Assembly: GCF_001984195.1 (NCBI RefSeq)
Contig: NZ_MTQN01000009.1
Coordinates: forward strand, 744,001-808,000
DNA from: Kribbella sp. ALI-6-A
GTDB taxonomy: Bacteria; Actinomycetota; Actinomycetes; Propionibacteriales; Kribbellaceae
Length of the DNA: 64,000 nt
Direction: 5' to 3'
Below the pieces are notes generated by a model. The model saw only the letters and a list, made by a program, of their open reading frames with translations. It was not told where the DNA came from and made no database searches. A program made the position numbers and the translations under genes. Below are positions 1 to 9,391 of the stretch, piece after piece. The number at the start of each line of letters is the position of its first letter. The stretch's first letter is position 1.

Positions 1-580
1 CGGCGAACTCGAAGTCCAGGATCGCGGTGACGCGATCTCCCACGACCAGTACGTTGCCCGCAGCGAAGTCGCCGTGGATCAGCTGCACCGGCAGATCATC
101 TCGCGGCCGGATCCGGGCCAGCACCTCGCCGACTGCCGGTACCTCCTCCATCAGTTCCATCGGACTGGGCACCAAGGGATGCACCTGCGTCAGGTCGCCG
201 TTCCACACCTTCCGCACCGGCAATCCCTCCAAGCCCGCCAGCGCGACATCCAACTCCCCCAGCGCTCGCCCGCAAGCTTCCGCCTGCCGCGCATCCGACC
301 GCGACGGATGCTCCCCCACGATCCGCCGGCACAGACTCGCCACGCCGTCGCCGTACGGCACCCAGGTCCGGCCGTCCCGCGTCACCACCGGCTCCGGTAC
401 GGCGAACGACAAGTCCCCCAGCGCCCGCAGGACGGCGTGCTCGTAGTCCGGCAGCCCCGAGTTCAAGTGCACCCGGAGCACGAACTCGTCGTTCACGAAG
501 TAACTCGTGTTGTTCGTCCCCACCCCCACCGGCCGCACGACGGCATCCGCCAGCCCCCACGCCTTCAGCACGTCGTCCAT
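1..580 (-). CDS. Aminoglycoside phosphotransferase (APH)-family kinase, cut by the left edge
   Basis: The protein begins at ATG 580, 8 bases after a strong AGGAGG ribosome binding site. It runs off the left edge after about 193 codons, so the C-terminus is missing. The visible part has the choline/aminoglycoside kinase fold: an N-terminal lobe with GVGTNNTSYFV as the nucleotide-binding loop, then the Brenner motif HGDFAAGNVL and the metal-binding DFEF near the edge. Such proteins phosphorylate small alcohols or amino sugars with ATP. The real substrate cannot be told and this is not evidence of drug resistance. It is divergent from the ABC exporter at 811 with a 230-base shared upstream region. 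Confidence 0.8.
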   Translation of the reverse strand, partial: MDDVLKAWGLADAVVRPVGVGTNNTSYFVNDEFVLRVHLNSGLPDYEHAVLRALGDLSFAVPEPVVTRDGRTWVPYGDGVASLCRRIVGEHPSRSDARQAEACGRALGELDVALAGLEGLPVRKVWNGDLTQVHPLVPSPMELMEEVPAVGEVLARIRPRDDLPVQLIHGDFAAGNVLVVGDRVTAILDFEFA

Positions 581-810
581 CCGGCCATCCTCCTGCCCTG
601 TGACCTCGTCGGGCGAACCGTTTTCCCGCGACAGGCTCCTGGAAGGTCGCGTTCGAGTAGGGATCCCGACCACGCCGTGTCCCCCGGATGCTCCCTGATC
701 GATCCCCCACTTCGCCGGAAAGCCGTTGTGCCGGCCGGGCACCAGGAGCAGACTCGGCGCAGGGACGGGGACAAGCTCGGCTGGGGGCCGCTGATCAGCC
801 GGGAGGGGCA

Positions 811-1569
811 ATGATCGGCACGGAAGAACCGACGAACCGATCCACCGACGTCGTGCAGGCCGACGAGCTGGTCCGTGTGTACGGCGAAGGCGACACCGCG
901 GTCCGCGCGCTGCACGGGGTGAGCGTGCGGATCGAGCCCGGACAGCTGACGGCGGTGATGGGACCGTCCGGCTCGGGCAAGTCGACGCTGATGCACATCC
1001 TGGCGGGGCTGGACAAGCCGACGTCCGGCTCGGTCCGGATCGCCGGTACCGAGATCACCACCCTCGGTGACGACAACCTGACCAAGTTGCGCCGGCAGCA
1101 CATCGGCTTCATCTTCCAGTTCTTCAACCTGCTGCCGATGCTGACGGCCCGGGAGAACATCCTGCTGCCGTTGACGATCGCCGGCCTGGGTGCCGATCCG
1201 GAGTACTTCGACGCGCTCGTCGCACGGGTCGGTCTCGCCGATCGGCTCACCCATCGACCGGCTGAGCTCTCCGGTGGCCAGCAGCAACGAGTCGCGATCG
1301 CCCGGGCGCTGGCGTCCCAGCCGACCGTGGTCTTCGCCGACGAACCCACCGGCAACCTCGACTCCCGCACCAGCAAGGAGATCCTCCATCTGCTGCGGCA
1401 GTCTGTCGAGGAGTACGGGCAGACCACCGTGATGGTGACCCACGACGCCCGCGCGGCCGCGATGGCCGACCGGATCCTGTTCCTGGCCGACGGCAGGATC
1501 GTGAAGGAGACCGGGCGGATCAGTCAGCACGACATCCTGCAGCTGATCGACACGCTGGACCTGCAGTGA
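811..1569 (+). CDS. MacB/LolD-type ABC transporter ATP-binding protein
   Basis: This 252-residue nucleotide-binding subunit has Walker A (GPSGSGKST), the Q-loop in FIFQFFNLLP, the signature LSGGQQQR, Walker B (VVFADEPTGNLDS) and the switch histidine in VTHD. This pattern is typical of the MacB/LolD/FtsE subfamily. ATG 811 follows GGGAGGGG at good spacing. Its last four bases overlap the GTG of the FtsX-type permease (GTGA), so the two are translationally coupled and form one exporter. MacB-like pairs use ATP to drive a mechanical change in the permease and export peptides, lipids or drugs. The substrate here is unknown. Confidence 0.93.
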   Translation: MIGTEEPTNRSTDVVQADELVRVYGEGDTAVRALHGVSVRIEPGQLTAVMGPSGSGKSTLMHILAGLDKPTSGSVRIAGTEITTLGDDNLTKLRRQHIGFIFQFFNLLPMLTARENILLPLTIAGLGADPEYFDALVARVGLADRLTHRPAELSGGQQQRVAIARALASQPTVVFADEPTGNLDSRTSKEILHLLRQSVEEYGQTTVMVTHDARAAAMADRILFLADGRIVKETGRISQHDILQLIDTLDLQ

Positions 1570-4223
1570 TCCGCTTCGCGCTGGCCGGGATGCTCAGTCG
1601 CAAGCTCCGGACCGCGCTCACCGCGATCGGCGTCGTACTGGGCGTCTCACTGATCTCCGGCACCTACGTGCTGACCGACTCGATCACCAGCGCCTTCGAC
1701 TCGATCTTCTCCGAGAGCTACAAGAACACCGACGCCACGGTGAGCGGAAAGACCGCGTTCGACACGACCTCGGACTCCGCCGGCGGGGTCGCGCCGCCGT
1801 TCACCGCGACCGTGCTGCCCGCGATCCAGAAGCTGCCCGAGGTCGACGCCGCCGACGGCAGCGTGTTCGGCGAGGTCCAGATGATCGGCCGCGACGGCAA
1901 GGCGATCGTCTTCGGCGGCTCGCCCAACCTCGGCTACAGCGTCAACCCGGACCTGCCGCAGTTCAACACGCTCAGCCTGGTCGGTGGCAGCTGGCCCGGG
2001 CCGAACGAGATCGTGATCGACACCCAGACGGCCGAGAAGAAGGGCTTCGCGGCCGGCGACGAGATCGCCGTTCAGGCGCGCGGCCCGGCCGAGCGGATGC
2101 GGATCTCCGGCCTGGTCGAGTTCGGTGAGGTCTCGTCGATCGGTGGCGCCACGCTGGCCGGCTTCGACCTCGCCACAGCGCAGAAGTTGCTCGGCAAAAC
2201 CGGCCGGCTCGACCAGATCCTGATCTCCGCCAAGGACGGGGTGTCGCCGCAACAGCTTGTCGATGCCGTCGGCAAGGTCCTGCCCGCCGGGACACAAGTC
2301 CGTACGGCGCAGGAGCAGGCCGCCGCGGACGCCGAGGAGACCAGTGGATTCCTGGACTTCTTCCGCACCTTCCTGCTGGTGTTCGGCGGGATCGCGCTGT
2401 TCGTCGGCTCGTTCGTGATCGCGAACTCGCTGTCGATCACGATCGCCCAGCGCACCCGTGAGTTCGCCACGCTGCGTACGCTCGGCGCCTCGCGACGGCA
2501 GATCCTCGGCTCGGTCGTGCTCGAAGCGCTGATCACCGGCGTCCTCGCGTCGGTGGCCGGGCTGATCTTCGGGCTCGCGATCGCGACCGGGCTGTTCAAC
2601 CTGTTCGACGCGGTCGGGTTCTCGCTGCCGAACAACGGGCTCGTGTTCCGGACCCGCACGATCGTCGTCGGTCTGCTGGTCGGGATTCTCGTCACCGTCG
2701 TCGCCAGCCTGCGGCCCGCCTGGCGCGCGACCCGGGTGCCGCCGATCGCCGCCGTACGGGAAGGGGCCAAGCCGATTCCGGGACGCTTCAACCGGTACCG
2801 GCCGCTGGGAGCGGCATTGCTCGCGATCGCGGGGATCGCCCTGGTGGTGGTCGGGCTGTTCGTCGACGGGTTGCCGACGTCGACGCTGCTGGTGATGCTC
2901 GGCGGGGGTGTCCTGCTGCTGTTCGTCGGAGTCGCGCTGTTCTCGTCCCGGCTGGTCAAGCCGCTGGCCGCGGCGTCCGATCCGGTCGCGCGGTGGTCCG
3001 TGGTGACCTTGACGGCGATCGCCTGGCCGGTGCTGGTCCTGTCCTGGCTGATCAAGCGGGCGTTTCGGCGGACCGCGGAGTTCCCGCGCGTACTGCCTGA
3101 CGGACCGGCGACCACGATCGGCGGGCAGAACAGCCGCCGCGATCCGGCCCGGACCGCCTCGACCGCGGCGGCGCTGATGATCGGGCTCGCCCTCGTCACG
3201 CTGGTCGCGACGCTCGGGGCTGGGATCATCAAGCCGTTCGAGGACGCCGTGGACGGCATCTTCAGCGCGGACTACGCGATCACGGCACAGAACAACTTCA
3301 GCCCGCTACCGCCCGACGTGGCCGCGGCGGTCGCCGCGACTCCTGGCGTCTCGGCGGTGACCAGCGTGCGCGGCGGACAGGCTTCGGCGTACGGCGAGAG
3401 GATCCAGATCACCGGTGTCGACGCCGCCGCGCCGGCGCTGCTCACCTTCGACTGGCGATCGGGCTCGCAACGGTCGCTGGCCGATCTCGGCGCCGACGGC
3501 GCGATCGTCGACGCGGAGTACGCCGACAAGCACGCGCTCTCCGTGGGATCGCAGCTCACGTTGACCACGGTGACCGGCAAGGCGCTGCCGCTGAAAGTGG
3601 TCGGGGTGTTCCGGCCGCCGGCCGGTGGGTCGCCGTTCGGCAACGTCACCATCTCGACGCCGACCTTCGACGCGAACAACCCGCAGCCGTTGAACGTGTA
3701 CACGTTCGTCAACCTGACCGGTGGCGTCACGGCCGCGAACACAGCTGCTCTCGAAGGGGCACTGAGCACCTTCCCGAACGCCAAGGCGCTCGATCGTGAC
3801 GCGTTCAAGAAGTCGCAGACCGACGGCATCAAGAGCATCCTCAATGTGCTCTACGTGCTGCTGGCGCTGTCGGTGCTGGTCAGCCTCTTCGGCATCGTGA
3901 ACACGCTGGTGCTGACCGTCTTCGAGCGCACCCGCGAGCTGGGCATGCTGCGCGCGGTCGGGCTGACCCGCGGGCAGGTGCGGAAGATGATCCGGCACGA
4001 GAGCGTGATCACCGCCCTGATCGGCGCCGCGATCGGCATCGTGCTCGGTCTGGGCCTGGCGCTGCTGCTCGCGGCGCGCCTGGAGGAAGTCGCGTTCGCC
4101 GTACCGGTCGCTCAGCTGATCGTCTTCGGCGTCCTGCCCATCGTCGTCGGCATCCTCGCCGCCATCTGGCCGGCCCGCCGAGCCGCCCGGCTGAACCCCC
4201 TGGAGGCGTTGCAGTACGAGTAG
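1566..4223 (+). CDS. FtsX-like permease with two MacB-type transmembrane modules
   Basis: An 885-residue membrane subunit starting at GTG 1566 inside the end of the ATPase gene. An N-terminal membrane helix (about residues 15-40) is followed by a large extracytoplasmic MacB-PCD-like domain and a first FtsX block of three helices near 265-390. A central pair of hydrophobic segments near 410-465 leads to a second periplasmic-type domain. A last FtsX block lies near 755-875 and ends in RRAARLNPLEALQYE, a classic FtsX tail. This double-FtsX layout is the usual actinobacterial single-chain form. It works with the ATPase at 811. Confidence 0.92.
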   Translation: MIRFALAGMLSRKLRTALTAIGVVLGVSLISGTYVLTDSITSAFDSIFSESYKNTDATVSGKTAFDTTSDSAGGVAPPFTATVLPAIQKLPEVDAADGSVFGEVQMIGRDGKAIVFGGSPNLGYSVNPDLPQFNTLSLVGGSWPGPNEIVIDTQTAEKKGFAAGDEIAVQARGPAERMRISGLVEFGEVSSIGGATLAGFDLATAQKLLGKTGRLDQILISAKDGVSPQQLVDAVGKVLPAGTQVRTAQEQAAADAEETSGFLDFFRTFLLVFGGIALFVGSFVIANSLSITIAQRTREFATLRTLGASRRQILGSVVLEALITGVLASVAGLIFGLAIATGLFNLFDAVGFSLPNNGLVFRTRTIVVGLLVGILVTVVASLRPAWRATRVPPIAAVREGAKPIPGRFNRYRPLGAALLAIAGIALVVVGLFVDGLPTSTLLVMLGGGVLLLFVGVALFSSRLVKPLAAASDPVARWSVVTLTAIAWPVLVLSWLIKRAFRRTAEFPRVLPDGPATTIGGQNSRRDPARTASTAAALMIGLALVTLVATLGAGIIKPFEDAVDGIFSADYAITAQNNFSPLPPDVAAAVAATPGVSAVTSVRGGQASAYGERIQITGVDAAAPALLTFDWRSGSQRSLADLGADGAIVDAEYADKHALSVGSQLTLTTVTGKALPLKVVGVFRPPAGGSPFGNVTISTPTFDANNPQPLNVYTFVNLTGGVTAANTAALEGALSTFPNAKALDRDAFKKSQTDGIKSILNVLYVLLALSVLVSLFGIVNTLVLTVFERTRELGMLRAVGLTRGQVRKMIRHESVITALIGAAIGIVLGLGLALLLAARLEEVAFAVPVAQLIVFGVLPIVVGILAAIWPARRAARLNPLEALQYE

Positions 4224-4270
4224 GGATCAGTCACCGATCACACTCGCCGACCGAGCGGACCCTCGGGGAT

Positions 4271-7144
4271 CTACGGGTTCACCAGCGGGCCGAGGTCGTG
4301 GCGGGAGCGGATCTTCAGCTTGCGCATCGCGTTGGTCAGGTGATCCTCGACGGTGCTCACCGACAACGACAGCTCGGCAGCGATCCGGCTGTTGCTGAGC
4401 CCGCGCGCCGCCAGCCGGGCGACCTCCAGCTCCCGCGGAGAGAGCGCGTTCCCGTAGCCCCGCCGTCCCCGCCGCGACGTCACTGCGACGCCGGCCTCGC
4501 GCAACGCGTCCCGGCACCGCCGCGCGTCCCACCGCGCACCGAGCTTCTCGTACGTCGCGGTCAGCGTGACCAGTTCCGCCGGCTCCTCCGCGTCGAGCGC
4601 TCGCCGGGCCTTCTGCTCCAGCACCAGACATTCGTCGTACGGGCGACCGATCGCCCGGTACGCCGACGCCGCGTCCTCGAAGGTGAGATCCCCGACCACT
4701 GCCGCCCGCACCAATTTGCCGGCAGCAACAGAAGCAGGAGCGTCGCGGCCGGTCAGACCGGCCTCGAACTCGGTCAACAGTCCCACGGCGTCGTCCCGCC
4801 GCCCGACAGCGTCCAACGCAAGACACGCGGTCGCGACCAACTCGCCCGCCCAGGCCCATCCGTCCTTACGCCGTACGACCTGCACGAGCTCCTCGACTGC
4901 AGCCAGCGACGCGCGACCCTCGCCGATCGTGAGATAGATCCGCCCGAGTGTCGCCAATGCTGCCGCCCGTACTGGGAGTTCGCCGCCGACCGACATCAGC
5001 AACTCCTGAGCCCCGGCGACATCACCCTCAGCCAACCGCATCCTCCCGGCCACGAGGTCGAGCTCAGCTTGCACCAGCGGCGCCGACTCAGCCGCAGCCC
5101 TTGCCCTCAGCAACTGCTCGGGCAACAGCTCCCAGTCGCCCGCGAGCCACGCCTGCCACAACCGGGTCCCCACGCCCGCCGGCAGCGCCGCACTCCGCCG
5201 GTCATGCCCCAGCCACAACAGGCCCCGCGCCGAGTATGCCGACTCGTCCACGCCCGACAAGTCCCCCAGCGCAACCGCCAACCGCCCGCGATTCCGCCGC
5301 ACCATCGCACGTGCGACGCGCTCGGGGCCGTCGCTCACCCGGCCGACGTCGCCCGACGCCGGCCGTTCTCGCGAGCCGGGAACACCGGAGACGTCAGTCC
5401 GCCCGTTGCCTTCGCCGCGGACACCCAGGCCGCGCGTCGGCCCGTCCTCCCCATCACCGCCCGCCCCGCGCGTCTCCCCCAGCAACCTCAGCGCCCGATG
5501 CATCCACGCCCGGTGCTCCGCGATCTCCTCCGGCCCCGTCGTCGGCACCGCCAGCACCGACATCGCCCACGCCGCACTCGCCGGATCCTCCGCCAACTCC
5601 TCGACCGCCGCCGCCAACTCGCGCCGCGCGGTACCGAACTCCCCCGCCCGGTCGTGCAGCAGAACCCCGAGCGCCAGCCTCAACCGCCCGCGATCGGCAC
5701 TCGGCTGCAACGCCTCGTCCAAGACCACCCGCACCGCGACCACTGCTTCGGCCCACAGCGACGATTCGACAGCCGCATGCGCGAGCCGGGTCGCCAGCCG
5801 CGCCCGGTCCGGCCACGGCAGGACCTCGATCCGCAGCATCTCCAGCAACTGCGAGATCGCGCTCTCCGCCTCTCCCGCCGCGACCAGCTGGGCCGCGGCG
5901 AGCTCGGCCTGCGCCAGCCACACGTCGATCAGCCCGCCCCGCCGCGAGTGGTCCGCGATCCGCGGATGCGCCGCGGGGTCCCGCGCCGCCAGCGCCTCGG
6001 CCGCCCGTCGGTGCAAACGCCGCAACTCGTCCGGTGGGATCGTGTCGTACACCGCCCGCTGCGCCAACGCATGCCGCAGGTCGTACAACCCCGGCCGCAC
6101 CTGCCCCAGCAACCCACGCGCCAGCCCGACGTCAACCGCCTCGGTCAGCTCGGGCCCGTGCACCTCGGCGACCGCACCGATCAACCCGTCCGACGCCGGC
6201 GAATCCAGTACGGCGGCCGCCCAGACAACGCGTCGGCACGCCTCCGTCAACTGCTCCAGCTTGATCGTGACCGACGCCCGCAACGCGACCGGCGCTCGCG
6301 TCTCCACCAGCGCGCGCTGCACTGCCGGCACCGGTCCGTCCGGCCCGACCGCCAGGTCCCGGAGGAACTCCTCCACGACGAACGGCAACCCACCAGTCCG
6401 CTCGACCAGTTCCTGCGCCAACGAATCGGGCAACGTCTCCATGCCGAGCAGTTCCGCCGCCAGCTCCCGTACGGCGGTCGCCGGCAACGGAGGCAACCGC
6501 ACCTCGGCCGTACGCGTCCCGGCCCGCACGCATCCCGCCAGGGCGGTGATCTCGCCCGCAAGCCGCGTGTCCTCCGGCCGGTACGTCCCCACCAGCCGCA
6601 CCTCCCGCGGCAACCGGCTCGCCACAAACCGCAGCAGCTGCAGCGTCCCGCGATCGGCCCAGTGCAGATCCTCCAGGAAGAGCACCGCCGGACCGAGCGA
6701 CCCGAGCACCTCGGTCACCCGCGCGAACACCGAATGCCGCATCCCCGGAACGAGCTCACCCCGCCACGGCGTCCCCGTCCCTGGCTGCTGATTCAGCACC
6801 GGAGCCAACGCCTCGAGCGCCGGAGTGAGCGGAACCTGATCCTGCACCGGATGACACTGACCGGTCAGCCACCGCGCGGGATGGTCCCGCGCGATCTCGG
6901 CGACAAGACGGCTCTTACCGGACCCGGCCTCCCCCACCACCAGCACCAGACTCGGCGCCGCCGCGAGCGCGGTTCGGAGCACCCGCGTCTCCCGTTCCCG
7001 CCCCACCAGCCGCGCCTGGAACGGCCGGTCCGCCCGGTCGTCCCCCTCCAGCCGATCCCGTCTCTCCGACCGATCCCGTCCCTCCACACGACCCCGCCCG
7101 TCCGACCGCTCCGGCCGGCCCCCGCTCTCCCCGTGCACCGCCAT
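4271..7144 (-). CDS. LuxR-family regulator with N-terminal AAA ATPase (LAL type)
   Basis: A 957-residue regulator. After a charged tail, an AAA/STAND ATPase module starts near residue 48, with Walker A (GEAGSGKS) and Walker B (VLFLEDLHWAD). The middle is long and helical, consistent with TPR-like repeats. The C-terminal 60 residues form a LuxR helix-turn-helix (LSPRELEVARLAARGLSNSRIAAELSLS split around the turn). Such LAL proteins switch on secondary-metabolite or sugar genes on ligand and ATP binding. It converges with the exporter, so its target is not obvious from position. The start at 7144 has no good ribosome site, and the true start could lie a few codons inside. Confidence 0.88.
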   Translation of the reverse strand: MAVHGESGGRPERSDGRGRVEGRDRSERRDRLEGDDRADRPFQARLVGRERETRVLRTALAAAPSLVLVVGEAGSGKSRLVAEIARDHPARWLTGQCHPVQDQVPLTPALEALAPVLNQQPGTGTPWRGELVPGMRHSVFARVTEVLGSLGPAVLFLEDLHWADRGTLQLLRFVASRLPREVRLVGTYRPEDTRLAGEITALAGCVRAGTRTAEVRLPPLPATAVRELAAELLGMETLPDSLAQELVERTGGLPFVVEEFLRDLAVGPDGPVPAVQRALVETRAPVALRASVTIKLEQLTEACRRVVWAAAVLDSPASDGLIGAVAEVHGPELTEAVDVGLARGLLGQVRPGLYDLRHALAQRAVYDTIPPDELRRLHRRAAEALAARDPAAHPRIADHSRRGGLIDVWLAQAELAAAQLVAAGEAESAISQLLEMLRIEVLPWPDRARLATRLAHAAVESSLWAEAVVAVRVVLDEALQPSADRGRLRLALGVLLHDRAGEFGTARRELAAAVEELAEDPASAAWAMSVLAVPTTGPEEIAEHRAWMHRALRLLGETRGAGGDGEDGPTRGLGVRGEGNGRTDVSGVPGSRERPASGDVGRVSDGPERVARAMVRRNRGRLAVALGDLSGVDESAYSARGLLWLGHDRRSAALPAGVGTRLWQAWLAGDWELLPEQLLRARAAAESAPLVQAELDLVAGRMRLAEGDVAGAQELLMSVGGELPVRAAALATLGRIYLTIGEGRASLAAVEELVQVVRRKDGWAWAGELVATACLALDAVGRRDDAVGLLTEFEAGLTGRDAPASVAAGKLVRAAVVGDLTFEDAASAYRAIGRPYDECLVLEQKARRALDAEEPAELVTLTATYEKLGARWDARRCRDALREAGVAVTSRRGRRGYGNALSPRELEVARLAARGLSNSRIAAELSLSVSTVEDHLTNAMRKLKIRSRHDLGPLVNP

Positions 7145-7354
7145 TCGCCTAGTGCTCAGGGGCAGAACAGAGCGTCATCTCGGCCAAGCAGCCAATAGCC
7201 ACCCTCTGTGGCAACACCGCCGAACAGTAGCCGTTTGTTTCGTTCAAACTACTCTCAGTCAACAACTTCATGTACATAGTGTGACCGCTCCCCTGTCTTC
7301 CCGCACCGCCGACCCGCGTCGAAGTGAGCCGGTCTCACCTCCGATCCGTCCGGA

Positions 7355-8620
7355 TCACCGCCGCATCCGTCGCTGGGCCGCCATCGCCGCGCCGCCGCTG
7401 AGGATCACCAGCAACGTCGCCATCGACCACCGCCGCAGCACCTGCACGGTCCGGTCCGGCTCCTCCGGAACCGACGCCATCCGCGGCGCCACGCTGATCA
7501 CCGGCGGCGTCACCTCGACCGGCGGCCTTGGGGTCGGCCGCGGCCTAGGAATGGGAGTCGACGTCGGAGGCCGCGGAGGTGGCGGCAACTCCACCGCGTC
7601 CGTCGGCGTAGCGCTCGGCCGAGGCGTCGGACGCGCCGAGGGTCGCGGTGAAGGTCGCGAGCTGGGCGGCGGAGGAACCGACGGCCGCACCGTTCGCGGC
7701 GGCACCGGCGGCGTCGGTGTCTCTTCCGGCGGACGCGGAGTCAGCGTGGGCGGTGGAGGTGGTGGCGGCGGGGGCGGCGGCGGTGCAGATTGTTGCTTCA
7801 AGCAACCAGCCGAGTCCCCACTCCACGCCGACGGCAACGAGTTCAGCTCCCGGGCCTCCCCAGAGAGCGCGATCCGAACGGTCCGACTCGGCAACCCCGG
7901 ACGCGTACGTACGGCATAGAGCGCTCTCCCCGACATCACCACCGAGCTGTACGCCGCCACCGACGGCGCACCCCGAACCTCCGCCACCACACGGACAACC
8001 CCACTGCCCGGATCGATGCTCACCACCTTCGCGTGCCCGAACCCCAGCGTGGAAACGCCGTACAGCAGCCCATTCGACGGATCCACGGCGAAGTCGTCCA
8101 GCGTCAACGTCCCGACGATCGGCTTCAACCGGACCACCCGCAGCACACTCCGGTACGTCGGGCTGCCGGGATCGATGTCCATCGTGTAGAGCCGCATCGC
8201 GTCGCGCAGGTAGAGCCGGTTGCCTGAGACCGCGCCGGCGACCGGATCCGCGACGCCACCGACACCGCGCCGTATCTCACCCAAATCCTTTACCGTCCCA
8301 CGGCGATCGATCGACACCAGATGCGGCTTCCGCTTCAACCAGCCCTGCCGATCGCGCAGAGCGATCCCGTAGACCAGGTCCTGTCCGCGGGCGTACCCCA
8401 TCGCATCGATCTGGTAATCGAGCTTGCCCAGCTCAGTGATCCGCCCGGACGGAAACTCGACGCGTCGCAACCGGGACAGGGAGATCGGTCCACTCGAGTC
8501 CACGTGCAGCACCACACACGTGGACTCGGCCGACGACTCTTCCACCACCAGCACGGCCGGCAGTACCGCCAGTCCTGCCGCCCCCGCCAATGCCCCACCC
8601 CGCCGTACCCCTCCCATCAC
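7355..8620 (-). CDS. Proline-rich surface protein with DUF6923-like beta-propeller head and C-terminal anchor
   Basis: A 421-residue protein, last gene of the encapsulin-geosmin operon. An N-terminal hydrophobic stretch (about residues 8-25) resembles a signal peptide. Residues 40-270 form a WD/NHL-like region (repeated LVSIDRRG, LYTMDIDPG, VVSIDPGSG units) of the DUF6923 kind. A run of 12 prolines and a Pro/Thr/Arg-rich wall-spanning stretch (about 280-380) follows, then a membrane helix (MATLLVILSGGAAMAA) and an RRMRR tail. This is the architecture of an exported, membrane-anchored wall protein. GGAGG just upstream fits GTG 8620 or ATG 8617. The upstream gene stops only 4 bases before. Function is unknown. 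Confidence 0.75.
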   Translation of the reverse strand: MMGGVRRGGALAGAAGLAVLPAVLVVEESSAESTCVVLHVDSSGPISLSRLRRVEFPSGRITELGKLDYQIDAMGYARGQDLVYGIALRDRQGWLKRKPHLVSIDRRGTVKDLGEIRRGVGGVADPVAGAVSGNRLYLRDAMRLYTMDIDPGSPTYRSVLRVVRLKPIVGTLTLDDFAVDPSNGLLYGVSTLGFGHAKVVSIDPGSGVVRVVAEVRGAPSVAAYSSVVMSGRALYAVRTRPGLPSRTVRIALSGEARELNSLPSAWSGDSAGCLKQQSAPPPPPPPPPPPPTLTPRPPEETPTPPVPPRTVRPSVPPPPSSRPSPRPSARPTPRPSATPTDAVELPPPPRPPTSTPIPRPRPTPRPPVEVTPPVISVAPRMASVPEEPDRTVQVLRRWSMATLLVILSGGAAMAAQRRMRR

Positions 8621-8623
8621 TGG

Positions 8624-9391
8624 TCAGCCTCCGCGACTGAGGCGGGACAGCGCCGCGACGAACGCGTCCGGACCGACGTTCGCGCCGCCGGTGAACGGGT
8701 TCTGCAACTGGTAGATCGCGAACAGCAGCAGGGCGATCGCCCCGGACAGCATCGACACGATCACGGCGTACGAGTACACGCCCGGTCCGCCGAACAGGAA
8801 CATCAACCCGATCGACATCACACTGCCGACCAGGATCGCGAACCAGACCACCGCGTTCACCCCGCTCCCGGCGGAGTTCAGCCGCTCCTGCCGGGCCTCG
8901 TACACGTTCCACAGCTGCGCCGACGCCTCGACGCGGCTGTCCTCCTCCCGGTCGCTCTTGGTCGGAACGCGCTCTATCTCGTTCTGCAGCTGCGTCAGCA
9001 GGGTCCAGCCGCGCTCGTTGACCGGCTTCCCCGCCCGCAGATCGGGCCACTCGTTCTCGGACACCTGACTGGCGTAGTCCTGCGTCAGCTTCTCGATCCG
9101 GGCCCGGGCCGGCTGGGCGAGCGAGTCGCTCGCCCAGCGCACGGCGATCAGCGCGTTGGCCTCCTGGTAGGTGTTCTCCTCGGCCTGGGCGGCCGCGTCG
9201 AACAGCGAGATCAGCACGAACGCCGCGACCACGACGTTCACCCCGCCGACGATCGTGAACACCTGCCCGGCGACCTCGTTGTTCGCCTCCCGCCCGAAGT
9301 GCTGGCGGGCCTTGCGCAGGATCACCGCCATCACCGCGGTGACCAGCATCAACCCGACCACCCAGAACAAGCCACTCAAGGTCAAACTCAT
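8624..9391 (-). CDS. DUF4239-family integral membrane protein
   Basis: About 255 residues with two hydrophobic helices near the N-terminus ([18 protein letters not shown] and [15 protein letters not shown]), a soluble alpha-helical middle, and two closing helices ([20 protein letters not shown] and the following segment). This is the layout of DUF4239, a bestrophin-like family of unknown role that may form channels. ATG 9391 overlaps the ispG stop codon (ATGA) and has GGGGAG 8 bases upstream, which is why I prefer it to an earlier in-frame start. The overlap places it firmly in the encapsulin operon. It could act in membrane delivery or export, but nothing in the sequence proves that. Confidence 0.75.
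   Translation of the reverse strand: MSLTLSGLFWVVGLMLVTAVMAVILRKARQHFGREANNEVAGQVFTIVGGVNVVVAAFVLISLFDAAAQAEENTYQEANALIAVRWASDSLAQPARARIEKLTQDYASQVSENEWPDLRAGKPVNERGWTLLTQLQNEIERVPTKSDREEDSRVEASAQLWNVYEARQERLNSAGSGVNAVVWFAILVGSVMSIGLMFLFGGPGVYSYAVIVSMLSGAIALLLFAIYQLQNPFTGGANVGPDAFVAALSRLSRGG

Noticed and set aside
1..580. Antibiotic-resistance gene
   Set aside because: The APH fold is shared by many metabolic kinases, the protein is incomplete, and nothing points to a drug substrate.
4298..7198. 966-codon open frame on the plus strand
   Set aside because: It lies exactly opposite the ATPase-LuxR gene, is full of Arg, Pro, Gln and His, and has no family motif. It is a shadow caused by high GC in the third codon position.
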